A stretch of 64,000 bases of DNA from Dasyornis broadbenti (taxonomy: Eukaryota; Chordata; Aves; Passeriformes; Dasyornithidae): the NCBI GenBank assembly GCA_013397935.1, contig VZRN01001305.1, positions 1,331,492 to 1,395,491 on the forward strand, written 5' to 3'. Below the pieces are notes generated by a model. The model had not been told where the DNA came from, searched no databases, and saw only the letters and a list, made by a program, of their open reading frames with translations. The position numbers and the translations under genes are program-made. Shown one piece after another: positions 1-14,200 of the stretch; within the stretch, counting starts at the first letter, position 1, and every line of letters begins with the position of its first letter.

Positions 1-1544
1 GCTAGGCTTGCCGGGGATGCTAAAACTGAGTAACAGCTGTGCAACTTGTTGCATTTCCATCCTTCTAGAACAGTACATAATTCAGAATTGTTTTTATCAT
101 GTTAATCCCCTAATGGAAGTAGAAGTCCAGTTCTCAGCTCATTAAAACTGTGTGGTCTTCATCCCCCAGTTGTGTGAATGGTATTGGTGTAGTTTAAATA
201 CACAACAGAAAACAAAGTGGTGGGGGCTGTATCTGTCTTTGCAAGTTCTGTGGCCTAGCAGTGACTCTGCTGAATGAATGGTGCCGAGGCCCTCATGTCT
301 GCACTGCAGGCTCCCTGGACTTTTTTCAGGTGAGCTCCAGTCTGCCACTGGTATTGAATGCCCATTCCTTGCTGAGGGGCAATCCTGCAGTTCCATTTTG
401 GCTGTAAACTTGTTTCTGCCTGCTGTGATGGCACCCAGAGCACAGTGCATGGGGAGGGGAGGGTCACCCCCCCAGCCTGCTCAGGCGCCAATTTAGGTGC
501 ACAGTGATCTCTCATAGCAGCAGATACTTGTTGCTGTGGTGCTCAGAGCTCACACCAGGGAAGCTGTTGGCAGGGACATGACTCAGTCAAAACTATCTCA
601 AGATCCATGAGGATGAGTCTGGTTTCCTGTCTCCATCCACCACTCATCTGTTGGGCCTGCTGCAGCCTAAACTGCCAAATGTATGAAGAGAAGTCTTGTT
701 GAGGGTATCTCAATACCCAGTGACCCACATCTCTGCAGTAATGACTCATCAGCCTACTGGTTCCTTTTTGTGATATAGTGCAGAAGGGGTGGAATACTGT
801 CAGCAGTGAAAGAGCCAACTGCAGCATGATTTCTTCTATTCCAGGCTGGTGGAATTAGCAGTTAATCAGGACACTGTTTAACTACTTTGTCAGAAGCCAA
901 GTGTTACAGAAAGTAATTGACTACTACAAGTTCCTAAAATGTGAAGCTACCTCAATCATGTCCATCTCAGTTTGTCAGTCAAGCTACACTGCTGCTTTTT
1001 ACCAAGTGCCTTGGTTAGAGCTGCTTGGAGTAATCTCTTGTCAGGAGTGTTTTCCTTAAGGCCTCGCCAGACCCTTTATAAGGATGCTCAGTATATTTGG
1101 TATGTGGCAACAAACTGGAAACTAATCCTATGTCTGTGGAAAGCTAACCCCAAGGCTGTATAATATCCTTCATGTTGAGGACAGGAATAGTGTTACTGAA
1201 GTATGTTCCAGTGCTTGAATGACAAATAAAATGCAGACTGAGTGAACACTGGCTTTCCACTTCCATGAGGGGAGTGGAGGGGCAAATAGTTGGAATAGTG
1301 CAGCTACTCCATGGCTGGGCTCTGAGAAAGCTCAATAAACACTGTCTGTCTCTAACTTCAGCTGGGACAGAAGAGTATGATGGTGCTTGAAAAACAGTGG
1401 GCAGTAGAAAAAACAACCTATACTTGGAAAGTATTTTGGGGAAAGGGAGGAAGGTCTAAAATTATTCATACCAATTTAAACAGAATTCATTAAGAGGCAA
1501 AATACTTCTGTGATCTTACTGTATGAGCAGCTTGGGCTAAGAAT
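1..1544. other. Sequence downstream of SH3D19, no gene recognised
   Basis: Only short spurious reading frames are present and no known protein motif was seen. In mammals RPS3A lies near this end of SH3D19, but I see no ribosomal protein exon here. Part of it may be extended 3' UTR. Confidence 0.5.
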
Positions 1545-2137
1545 AGAAGGATACTACACAAGGATTTATTTCTCCATTTTCCTTCTTACCAGTATTAGAT
1601 TCGATACCTTTCTATTACGAAATACCAGTTATTTTTCTTATCCTCTAAGTCATAAAACAAGTGGATTCTACCGCTAATGTGGAACTCAAGCAGTAATGAA
1701 ACCTGAATATCAAACTTCATCTACATACTGAGTGCTGTAATTATATATTAAAACAACACTTTAAATTTGGATCTTAAGAAGTTTTCAAAGAAGGCCAAAG
1801 CAGCTTATGTTATGCAGACTTTGTGCATGGTAAATGTAATACCAGAGAGTAAACATACTAGAATGCTATATAAGTTAAAATGGTGTCGCACCACAGTATT
1901 TCCCTAGTTGGAAATGGCTAAAAATTCTGCTTGTTTTGCTCTCTGAGCATTCATGAAACATGACTACATACACTGTCACAAAAGACTCAAATTTTCTTAT
2001 TTGACTTCAAGATACTACTATGACCGTCTAGAAAAAGTAGTGCAAAACATTGATAGTCAACACACGTTGATGTCTTTGCTGTGCCTTTAGGGTAGAAAAC
2101 ATTCTCTCCCACGCGCAGGGAGTACAAAGGCAACACT
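1545..2137 (-). other. SH3D19: Likely 3' UTR of SH3D19
   Basis: This is untranslated sequence directly after the stop codon, without coding potential on either strand. The left limit is a guess based on the first AATAAA on the minus strand. The downstream sequence is not clearly GU-rich, so a longer UTR reaching toward position 1 is possible. Confidence 0.4.
1565..1570 (-). promoter_or_regulatory. Candidate polyadenylation signal AATAAA
   Basis: It is the only exact minus-strand AATAAA I found between the stop codon and the left edge, about 570 bases after the stop. Use is inferred from position only. Confidence 0.4.
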
Positions 2138-2254
2138 TCATGGTGTTTTTAAAATGTGAACAAAGTTCTTGGGAAATATCCCAGACTTTCCTAGTATTTC
2201 TCCACTCATCCAGTCCTCGTCTACAGATTCCAGCTCTGTTATCATATCACCTGC
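2138..2254 (-). CDS. SH3D19: SH3D19 terminal coding exon (117 nt) with stop codon
   Basis: CCTTCTCTTACAG precedes the exon. It completes SH3-5: AGDMITELESVDEDWMSGE, then GKSGIFPKNFVHILKTP and TGA at 2140-2138. The protein ends almost directly after the domain, as in the mammalian protein. The frame continues from the previous exon with no shift. Confidence 0.96.
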   Translation of the reverse strand, partial: AGDMITELESVDEDWMSGEILGKSGIFPKNFVHILKTP

Positions 2255-5200
2255 CTGTAAGAGAAGGAGTAATGTGAGTCAGTACAGCTTACTGTGCAAT
2301 GTTAATGCATGCATAGCTGATCTTATGTGGAAGCAATTAATATCAATCAAGGAGAAGAGAAGTAAGATGTGGCCAGTCTCTTCTGTTGGTTACATCTCTT
2401 AGAGATTGTTTGCCAGAACCAGCTGAAGCATCTCGTAGGCTAAATAATTGTCTATGCTGAAAAATCACCACCTTTGGAGGGACAAAAGAGCACTGCTGGA
2501 TAACTTCTCATATTGCTTTGGTTCTCCAAGTATGTTAAGAGCTGGGCCCCTTGCTTTACTGCTTGTTTGTGTGTGTTTCGAGAGCTTGTTTTCTTAAAAT
2601 ACTGGAAAGATATTTTTTTTCTTGTTTTAAATTTAGTCTCAGTTTTTTCTAGCACTTAGAAACTCTCCCAAAAAACAGGAAAAGCAATCTAAGAGCTCAG
2701 TGTGGCGATTTAAACTGCAGCTCCTGAATTTGGTCCTCGTTCTCGTTTTCACTGTCCCATGACACACCCTTCATTTGAAGTACTGGTCTTTCTTCCAGTA
2801 CCTCTATTCCCCTCTTCTGCTTTGAAGAATCAACTATCCTTTCAGCATCGTTGCAAGCTGCTAATGATGAAACTATTTTGCTAGTTTTAGAAGAGAAAAT
2901 ACTCTGTGTTTCAGCTACTGTGAAAGTCTATTGTTTTTCAGAAATTTGCTTTTGAGAACACGGTTACTCAAATCATGACTTTGAATCTCAAGGGCACGTT
3001 TCTTGTTCATGTTTAATATGATCTGGGCATCCAGCATATATTTAATTTTTCCCCTTGTTCCCATGGCAACTATGTATCATGTTGCCAGTTCAAGATTTTG
3101 CTGTACTAGATTTTCTTTAGAGGCCTGGCTGCTGTAGCACTGGTACTCTCACTATTACCTCCTACTCAGTGCTGTCTTTTGAGTCCAAAAAGAGGCTCCC
3201 TTGACCATATCAACCGATCAAGAACAGAATGCACTGCAAAATGAGGTTTGCTTATCTTGTCATGTTTACTAGATCAGAGAAGTCAAGAATTCTGCAACTC
3301 CTGAGCTCTTTTCAGTGTCTTCAATGAAGATTTTTGCTAATAGGCCACAGAAGTGGTACGGGTAAAAATGTTTTTTAGAGAGACCACTTATCAAATGTGT
3401 TAATAGCTATGCATATTCTGTGTGCTTCATTCTTCTTGTCTAAAGCCTATTTTCACAGTGGATGAATCTTATTTCTTAGCACTCTTTAGGAGTATAAGAC
3501 CTCTTGGAAATTGGTTTAAGAGAAGCACTTACTTTGAAGGAAAGCTCATCTTCATTTTCTCCATGAAAATCATAAAGAGCTTTGGCTTTTCCCTTCCTCC
3601 CTACTCCAGGCTGTGACAGCTCGACCCTAGCTGCAGAACATGGACAAGAGATGTTACTTGCATTGGAGTGAAATAAATCTCTGTTTTTGGAGAAGTTTCC
3701 TGTCATTCTCATGTTTTCTCCCCATTATTGTGCTACAGGTTGTCCAAATGTTATTGCTATTGCTGTAACAAATTCACTGTCCTGCTGGAATAAAAAACTC
3801 TACTGCCACCATTTCATCTTAAAGTGCTAAACACAGTCTCACAGTTCTGCTTCTAAGAGGACTAAGTTTAAAGCTCACTTAACTTAAACTTTCCAGTGGT
3901 GACATGTAATAAAAGCTGACTTTTCCTCTTTTTGCTTGAAGATGAAGCAGCATCAGTATCCCTGAATTATTCCTAAGGATGGCTCAATGGCCCCATTTCG
4001 CCTGTGCCCAAACAACACTTGAAAACATCCCAGAGTCTGTGTCACCTCGCAGATTACTTACTGACTAGAACATTATACTGCCATTATTAGAGAAGCTGGT
4101 TCAAAACTTAAGTTTAGCTTTAGAATATTAAAGACGGTGGTGGTGTGTGACTTAATGCAATGGAATAGTGTTGTCCCATAACTCTGTCATGACTGGCATA
4201 ACCCCAGGAATAATGACTTGCCATCCAGGAGGAGCACTGTACCTGAGCAGGTCTGAACAAAAACTGCTGGGAAAATCCCTTCCTTTCCATTCAGTCTTCC
4301 TCTATACCATTCCAAATCTACTTGTTCCAGTATTTGGATGTAGTCTCCCTTTTTGAAGGATAAATCATCTTTGGTTTCTGCTGTAAAATCATGAAGCGCT
4401 TCACACCACTCTACTGAGTGTCTGTTGTTCTATTCAAGTGAACAGAAGAGATGCATTAATTTTAGAAGCTTGTACAGAGCCCAAAAACTGATGGATGCTG
4501 CTGAAAGCAGCTGTACAGCACATGGGTGTCCTGACACTCTCCCATACAACCGTGGTGCTGCAGATGTAGACTAGAATGGCATTTCAGCAATTACCACCAA
4601 AGAATTTCATCTAGGCTCAGCTACATTCCTTTTTATCTCTGGTGGCAGGGGAAAGGATTAATAAATTCAAAATTAGATCACTCCAGTAATACTTAAAATA
4701 GAGCTAACATGAATTTCCTTCAGCACAAAGGATAAAAATTTACTGTTAATTTGTCAGAAGCTCTGAATTCAGTCAGCTTAGGCCAGGAGTCAGAATTGAG
4801 GCTGTGGCCATGCAGCATTGTGTGCTGTGGGAGTTGTGACACGTTCTGCCGTTACTCTTACATTATAATAGAGTCTCTGTAAATCTATACATAAATTCTG
4901 TTCCCTCACCTATGAAATTTTATTACCTGAGGAAGTGAAGATGAAACCTCCACCTTATTCTTCAGTGCTGTTTCTGTACCTACATAAGTAAAGCACAACT
5001 TAGAACAGGAGCAGCGTCTATTCAGAATGTTACTAATGATAGAGATTTTAGATATTTGAAGTCAATTTGAAGTCATTATTAAGAATAGGTTCTTACATAG
5101 TCCTACTGCTATTTTTTTTTTTTTTTTTATTTTTTTATTTTTTCGATTCGTCTTCTCTCTCTTTCTACCTCCTTTCTGCATTCATTGTCCTTTTGGAATT

Positions 5201-8200
5201 TTCTCCTATATGCTGCCTATATGCATTAAGTACAACACCTTGAAGATTTTTGCAAACATATTCCTACCTGTTCCAGGCAGATCTTCAATTACTTCCACAA
5301 AGTTCAAGGGGAAAATTCCAGACGTGCCTCTGAGCTCTCCTTTGGCCCACTCTGCATTTACATATTCTTTCAGGATAATAGTTTCACCTTCTGAAAAACT
5401 GAGCTCATCTTTCTGATCTCCAATGTATTCAAATCGTGCTACACATCTTGGACCTCTGCACAAACAAAAGAGAAAATTACTTTGCATCTTTATTATTACT
5501 GTCCACTTAATACTAAGACAGCACTGTGTGCAATATATGGATTGATATTTTAATTAAAATGATGAAATAATGCACTGAAGTTAGAACAGGTAGAAAATTG
5601 GGGTCTAGCCCTGGTTCTCATCTCTGCTTTCTGAGGAGGATGAGTATAGAGCCTGGAGATTAGATGCAATTTCTGCATCCCAATTCCAGGTTGTTACAGA
5701 ATATTGCAAAAGACCCTATTTCCCTTCCAAGCAACAATAAAAACTCTTGTTTCTGGGTCACCTGTCCAATTTCATATCTTTGCCTACATCTGAGAAAGTG
5801 TCCTGATACACTTTTGTTAAGAGTTTGATTGTTTTTTGAGCTAGCATCCCATTTAGATGGAATCAAACATGGGAGGGGGGTGGGTGTTGTTTATTTGTCC
5901 CAAATACATGAAGGTTTCACAGGAAGAAGCTAGTTTTTATCTACTTTAGCATACTTTATTCTGTAAAATCTATTCCTATCAGATTATACATAGGGGAAAT
6001 AGCTTGTCTATCAAAGAAAGAAACATCAATGCATCTGATAAATTTTACATATTTTGGTACAATACTGAAAAAACCCTAATTTTTTTCCACCTGACTTAAA
6101 TAGATTTAATTATTAAAAAAACTAATAGATTAAATTTAAGAAATTACTCTAAGAAGATTTTTGTTTATCAGAAGTGCCATGCTGGAAAAAAGCAGTAATA
6201 GGTTTTTATTCTTTCTATATTATCGTAGCACAACCAAAGTAAGAAGTTTGATTCCTACCCCTGTCCCCCATTTAGTATCTTTGCAAAGATGTGTCTTTCA
6301 GGACAGAGCTACAACTTTCTGTTTCTTTCTTAACTGCAGAAGCAGCTTTTTAAAATAAAATTTTGTTCCTGACAAACCAAGCTTCATCTAAAGAATAACT
6401 GAATGATCCCATTGACATTAGTTGCTCCTGCCTCTGCATGAATTTGCTTTAATTCTTGGAATGAATGATTACAAAATCCAATAAACATCACTGAGAAATA
6501 AATAGCATGAAAATTTGTTTCTTGCCCACAAGTATTAGTACAAGTTGTTTAAAAATCAGAAAAGAAAGTGCTGGAAATACATTTACCTAAATGTGAGTCT
6601 TATTAAACATCATAAACATTCAGGGTTTAAAAACCTATATTTTAATTCTTTACAATATATTTTGGTGAAGAAATTGTTAACCCTATTAACATCACTGTAG
6701 AGAGCCCCTGCTTCAAAGTTAATCCTTCTTTTTAATTCTTTGTAAATCAACATGAGAAAGAAAGTAGTATTTATCTGACTCACTTAGAACATCGTGATGA
6801 AGAGGGTATTTTTTTCCTGTTGGCTTCTTCTGGAACATCAATCTAATAAAACAGTAAAATAAGTTAAATCTTGCATTTCAAGCTTATGGCAACTAACCAC
6901 AATAAACTTCAAAATGGTTAAAATAATCCGGTTTTTAGATGCTTGGCACGCTGTAATTATTGGCATGCTCTGATATATGATCACATTAATGTAAATTTAT
7001 GCCTGTTTTCTCATTTTTTAATCTTATGCAAACAAGGAGCAATATTTAATGTTTTCTTTTATAAAGCTGGTTTGCTGTTTCTACTTGTGGCATGACTGAT
7101 GGACAGAATATGTAACTGGATGCTACTACATGTTGTTACATTTAGTTCCCAATTCTCTCAACTGGTAATTGCTCTCTGTTATTTACTAGCATAGTATACC
7201 ACAACAGACAAAACTACTGTTTACACTTATCCCTTCTGTGCTTTGGTAGCCAGCTGCTCTCACAAATTTTGCTTGAATTGGAGATTTACAACTTAGAATA
7301 TCAATACACAGATATATCAAACAGACACATTCAAGTCCTTTATCATAGGAGTATTTCAATTGTATTTTTGATGTGACATGAAGGATGATCTGTGAGATGT
7401 ACAGGACTACAAGCCTAGAAGCCCTGGTAAGGAGCTTTGGATTACAGCTCACTATTGTATCAGCCAGTTCCCATAAAATCAACAAGAATGTTTCATTAGC
7501 TTATGTGAAGCAGTGGAGGAAATCACAATGCCTTTTAGGACAAATAATCTTTGCATTCCTCTGAAGGAGCTGGTGTCTGGTGCTCTGAAAGTTCTATGGG
7601 AAGTAATAACTATGCATTATTGTGAGGTGTCCAGATCTGAGCTGCTACCCAGTTCAATATTGTAAAACACATTGTAGCATATTGTATAGAGACCTTATAT
7701 CAAGATGAAATCTGACATAAATTAACAGAAGAATTCACTGAAGTGAATTAGTCTCATGTACTGCACTCTTTTCTTAAAAAAAAAAAATTCTGGAACAAAA
7801 GATTTTTCTCCTCAAAGGGTAATAATTTTTTACAACTAAAATAGAAATCTGAAACGCACCTTCCCTGACTTTTATGAAGTTGTAACTGTCTGTATCAATG
7901 CTGAATTTGACCCCAAATCCTCACTCCACTGCTTTAACATTAAATCTCTTCTTCATTAGCCATAGGAGTTCATGGAAGCAAGAGCTTTTAAATGGAATTG
8001 TTGGTCCGTGCAGAAGAAGCCAATCAATTTAGCTAACAAATCTTTCTTGTGAAAGTGAATCAAGCATGGTTCCATTACTACTAACTATGAGTTTAGTTTT
8101 TATTCTTCAGCACTCCTCAGGTCTTAAAATTTTTTTCCAATGCCACCATTACAAACTAAACAGACACCCATGTCTCTCATGTCTACCAAATCCTTGGTAT

Positions 8201-11200
8201 TGCCCATGTAGCAGCAGCAGCATGTAGCAGCAGTGCTCATATCTGCCAGCTGTCCCGGCCCAGTCAGTGTTGACACAGACACTTTCTGTCTTTAATGCCA
8301 AGCCATGCACCTTCCCAGCATCCTGGCATCACTCTGGCATTCCTCCATGTCCATATGATTTGTGTGGACAGTCCAATGCCCTTTCCACTGTCACAAAATG
8401 GACTTCAATCTCAAACTCAGAATTGCAACAGGTTTGACCCAGCATTTGACTGCAGGGAACCATATTGTATCCCTTTTAAATTAATTATCATTGGGCTGCA
8501 AAACAGCACCTGTCTCTTGCCTTCCACTTACTGTCAAGTGTCACATTCAGTAACAGGATTGCTTTAAATTTCTCATTTGCAACAACACAATCTCCTTGCA
8601 CTGTGCCAGCACAACCATTTGTGCAGCTACTTAGAAAGCCACTTAGGCAAATTGATCCTGTTGGAAAAAAATACAGTATTCTAGGAAGAAAAAAAACCAA
8701 CGTGTTTTTTGGGCCAAATTGCTACCCTGACCTAGTTCACTACAGTATGGCTAAAAAAGTGGTGATTCCAGCAAGGTTCAAGGGACAAGAAAATGACAGA
8801 AGATGGGGAGCTGGGGGGAGGCACAAAAATCAACCATCTTTTACTGAGTGTTGATTCTTACATGCTGCTGTCAAGAAATAACCTGGCTCAGTAGACCCTG
8901 AGAAACTATCCATGTTTCCAAAGAGAATCTGATAACGGCAATGATTTTCTCACTTGGCTTTAAATTAACAGCAAATTATTCCCTGTAACACAAGCTGGTT
9001 ATGCCAAATCATGCATCTTTCTAATACCACACAAACAAGTTGATATGTCCTCTGTGCTGCCAGTGGTATAAGAGATTATCTAAATACAGAACAGAGTTAA
9101 ACACACAGAAGCCTTAGTAAAATAGAACCAGAAAACAAATGCAGTAGGATCTTATGTAGCACTGTATACAAAGCCTACATACAACTACTTTCACAAAGTT
9201 GGCAGGAAATATCCCTGTGCGATTCCCACATTTCCCTCTGTACCACTCGGCATCAATTTTCTCCAAAAGACAAACAGTGTCTCCAGAATGAAGGTCCAAG
9301 TCATCAGCATGCTCTGTAAGACAACATCATTTCAGGTAACAGTACTTGTCACACTCACTGATTTTCTCTAAGTAAAACCTTCTTAATATAAATGCCACAG
9401 AAAAAACCAGAATGAGTTTTAGAAAAGTCTGAATTTTACTTGATAAATCAGTCAGCTTTAACTGAAAGACTGGCCCATCTACAGCTAAACCCACTGATTT
9501 GAACCACTCTACATGCAGACCTTGCAGATGGAGCTTCCACACCATTTTTAAGCACTAATTTCTAAGAAAATTTCCATTTGAAAGTGTTGGAGCAAAAAAA
9601 GCTTCCAGAACATTCACATGTACTTACCTGCGGAAAAATCATGCAGGACTACAGCATGAGGTCCACTTGTGTCAGAAACTTTCAGAGGCTGGTTTGATTC
9701 CTGACAACAACAAATAAATCCAAGTAGCTTGTAAGTTATAGAATGTACTAACAAGATTCTCTGTTATGTACTCCTTAAGTAATTTTCTGACCTTAGACAC
9801 AGAGTTGTTCCAGTATTGGAGAAGGAAACTGGTTATTGGTCACACAGCTATGGGTCTGAATTCTGTATGCCTGTTGCTAGTGTAAACCAGAATACATTTA
9901 ATCAAAATCTACTTTTGAGCCAGTGAAAGGAAAGAGAAGACATGCAACTTTTCCAAGTATAGACAAAGCTTCAGCTATCTCTGTGGGTCAGAAATCTGTA
10001 GCACTGATAGCAACACTCATTAAGGGCTAGGGACAAACTTTCCACTGGTGCTTGGTACTGTCTGCCACCAGTCACTCTTCCTTGCTCGAGGGAACATCCA
10101 ACCCAACTCTCCCCAGCACACTCAGCAGGGACAGCACATCTGCCAACTAAACAACATTCCAAGAGGAGCAAGGAAGCCACTATGCATTTGCTTCTGCGAA
10201 GGGGAGATAACAATTCCTGAGGGGAGAAGACAATTTTGTTGTGAGATTTCCATAAAGGAAAATCATATTCGAAATGCTGAGCCTTCTTCTCTATCCCACC
10301 CACGAAGAATTTTTAGGCTGTACTGATTCATTTAAAGTAATTAATTTTGTACAAAAAAACTCCAAACCAACCAAAAAACCCCAGTGTAGACAAAGATAAT
10401 GCCAGAGTAATACCAGTTACAACAGATAATAACATAATGTATAGAAAGCTATTTCAGCTATGTAGGCTTCTGATAATAGTCAAAAAGGCTGCTTGTAGCT
10501 ATAATTTGCACTAGCTATTTCATATTAATAGTCATGCCCTAAAACCAAGGCAGGTTCTGTAGAAGCGGAGAGAGGAAAATACTTTCAAGTCTGTATGTCA
10601 AAGCCAATTCACTGACGTATCATGTACAGCACTTCATGAAGTACTTGCTTATCTTTTGCTCAATTCTCGGATACTCAGCCAAGGGAGTGATTATTTTCCT
10701 ATGAGACGGAGGAACTTTACCAGTTTCCTCTCTCTTCTGGCACTCCAAGTAATTACTCTTGCTCTGTTCCATAAGCAGAATGTCCCTGTGCTATGAGGCA
10801 AATCACCATTACTGGGTTTTGTTTTGGCAGTTGTTTTGATTACAGAAACACAAGGATTTAATAAATCACTATTACATTTCTCAGCGTAACCCTTGAAGAC
10901 TAAAACACTTGATACTTTGCTGCAACAGGAGTCTTGCTCATTGAATACTTAAGCCAGCAGAAAAAAGCACCTTACCTTACAGGACAGTTCTCCAGTGTTT
11001 CTGGGAAGACAATCTTCCTTGGCAACTCCACGAGGCACAGGTACCTTGAACAGAAACAAAGGCAAATGGAAAAGTTTTTTTCCACCTCTAAGCACCTCAA
11101 ATTTTTACTGCAGGTGAAAATGGTCAGATGATTGAACTGTTCAAGCCACCTACTACAGGTAAGGTATTTACTAGTGGAAGAGGACAGGTTCCTCTGGAAG

Positions 11201-14200
11201 GCATTCAGAACAGACTGCTGGTGATATGATCTGCCACTGAAAAACTCAGGTAGTGCCACCCGCTTTAGAAGTGTCTTAGACACCTAACTGGTACCACACC
11301 ATACAGTACAAGATATTCAAAAGACACTCTGATGCAGAAATATATTAATTTGTCATGGAGGGCACTAGAAAAACAACCTGGGAGGAAATTTTCATTAACA
11401 GTAACACTTGGGTTACTATTGATCTTCTACAGAAAAAAACCCTCATCTACAAAACTCTAAATGCAAAAGTGAAAGATCAAAAAGAAGGCAACAGAAAGTT
11501 TCCACTTCATGCTGATGGAATGTTGATGCTGTTCATGCTATGGCTGTATGGCTGCTTTTTTGGACAAAAGCACTGGTTCAAGCAGTCACCAGCTCTATCA
11601 CTGACCAGTTTCAAGTTTCTGGGGAAAGACCTTGTTTTTATCTATTATGTTGATCCATTTGTATTTAAAATTCCCTAATAACACATACAATACAAAAAAC
11701 AGGTTTAGAATGAAAAGGGATGGCATCAATAGGATGAAAATGTAAGATTAGCAATGTTACATTCTTCTCTCTTTTCAAGCTTAATTAAGTAAGGTCAATT
11801 ACTTTATAAGCTCTAATGCTCCCCCAATTTTCTTAAGCAGTTTGATATGTATGTAAAACCAATATAAAAATGCAATTATTCAGCATCATTTTACAGAAAG
11901 AGATTCAGAACTGGTGACTGTAAAAAGAACCCCCAAGCCCCAAAAGCTATGCATTAAAGATATATATAATTACATATATACACAAAAATAAACCACATAG
12001 ATCTATACTTTGCATGTATGCTTTCTCCAGTATGACATTACAGGACTATATTACTATTTATCTACTAGGATTTTCTAAGGAAGATTATGCTGATAGATGC
12101 ACTTTGAAAGCCACATCATACTACTCTACTTTAGTAGGTTTAACTACCTTTTTCACTACTATTTTAACCAGCACTGTTTTCTAAAAACAATGATCTCAGA
12201 TACAATATCTCAACTCTCACCATGTATTTATTGTAGAGAGGATGACCCGGTTTAGGTCTAGGAGGTAATGCTGGATCTGGATTTTTAAAGACTGCACTTT
12301 TTGCTCTCTTGGGTCCCAACCTGAACTTGTTGGTTTTTTTATCAGAAGCGATGTCAGAACTAGATCGCGAAAGAACATCCTTCTGGGAGGAGGTCTTGGC
12401 TGCAGAGAGTTTTGGTGGAGGTGGCCTTCCAGGAACACTTTTAGGTGGGGGAGGTCGAGCAGGTATAATTTTTCCATCCACAGGCCTAAAAATTGTGCAA
12501 ACCATCAGAGAAATATGCATATTAATAAGCCTGCCACCTCATCCTAGCTATAGAGTGTGCAGTGAGGAAACAAGATTTGTGATGACTTGGGCTGTACACT
12601 GGGTAGTATCTGAAGATTTCCAGGAATACATGAACTCTTCAGATACTGGGACTGGATAATCTGGATGTCCTTAGACAGATCCTTTGGCTACGTATTTCCA
12701 AGTCTGCACAGCAACAGCCTGCCAGCTTTCTGGGGAGCCCACTAAATAAGCAGGATTTGTTGTAGCAATCCACCTCTAGAAAGAGCTGAGATTGAAGCTG
12801 CTGCAGGACGAAGTTCTGCTATTGGAGATCTTTTGTGAAAGCTGGTCTTCAGGAATCAGCCTAGCTCAATCCTTGTGATGTCACTTACCTGAAGTGACTC
12901 TGATGAAACTCATGACATATGACACCACTTTGCACATTGCCATCAATAGCAGAATTTACCATTTTTATGCAACAGATGTCTACTGCAGAAAGAAACACTG
13001 GTGAAAATACTCGAGTTCACTGGCAATGTTGGAAGTACCACATTCTCATTAGTGGACCAGCAGTTTAGCAACCAAAACCAGAGACTAGCAAGTGACAATA
13101 GTAATGTTTAGTAGTAATTAATATTAGTAGTAATATTCTAAAAATACAGTATTGTTTGATTCCTAATGGGGTATCTTCAACCAGTTACTGCAAGTTTTCT
13201 GCTATAAATGTTTCTCTTTTTCTCATATAATGCACATTCAGCATAATTACTTGCTTATGTGCATTCCTCATGGGTCTGCAAAAATTATCAACCCCAACAA
13301 ATGTGCATTAGTGGATCTTTGAAGTATCATTCTAATACATTTTGTGAGTGCCACCCACCACTTGAGAAGATACTAGTGTTCTACAAATGCTTCTGATAAG
13401 AGTCCTCTATTACTATTTGAGTACAGAATAAAACAAAGCATTTTTATTATTGACAAAAGGGGAAATTTCAAGTTAGATTGCCTTAAATCTGTAAACGGAG
13501 CAACCTGTGCTTTTTAAAGGCAACTCAACTAAACAAGAAGACCCTAACAAGCAATTCAGTGAATTATTACTGTTTATGTTAAAAAAAAAATTAAAATCCA
13601 TTTGATCAGAAGAGTGAAAGGACAAAATATTTACTGCAGTTCCAGAAACCCTCATAAGAATCAGGAATGTTATGCTAAACTGACTGTGGGGATGGAACAA
13701 GCCCATAAGGAGCAATAATGAGGTGTTTCCTCATGATACATTCACATTCTTTCCTGTTAATTAATAATTATTATTATTGATAGACTCAGTTCAATATCAG
13801 AAAGAATCACTTGTCCTGACACAACAGAGCAAACTCTTGTGTTTAAACCCACAGATTTAGAATGCAAATGCTGAGATACCCACAGTGGGCTGGCTAGTTA
13901 AAGTCTGATCTCCCTCCACTGTGGTCTCAGGCATTGATGAACATGAATTTGATGCTGGTCTAGCAGCTTTTGCCCTTGCAGACGTTCTTTTTGGTTCACA
14001 AGAATAAAACCCCACAAGGTTATCACTGATCATGCAGCTGCATTTTAGGTCTGAAGTGTATAAACCAGTCAGTGCTTCTGGAAAGCTGCTGGCCCAGCAT
14101 CTGCCCTTAACAGCATGGGAGCATCTGCCATCTCCATTCCTTCACCACTCAAACCCCACCACAAGTGCAAGTGCTGTGGGTGAAAAGGTTAAAGATTCAG

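Noticed and set aside
9971..10326. Frames of 92 and 110 codons on opposite strands near the SH3-1 exon
   Set aside because: No SH3 or other domain residues are visible and phase does not need an exon here. Treated as intron.
10976..10981. Alternative donor five bases earlier (TCCT|GTAAG)
   Set aside because: It would break the frame and remove the GELSCK ending that fits the family.
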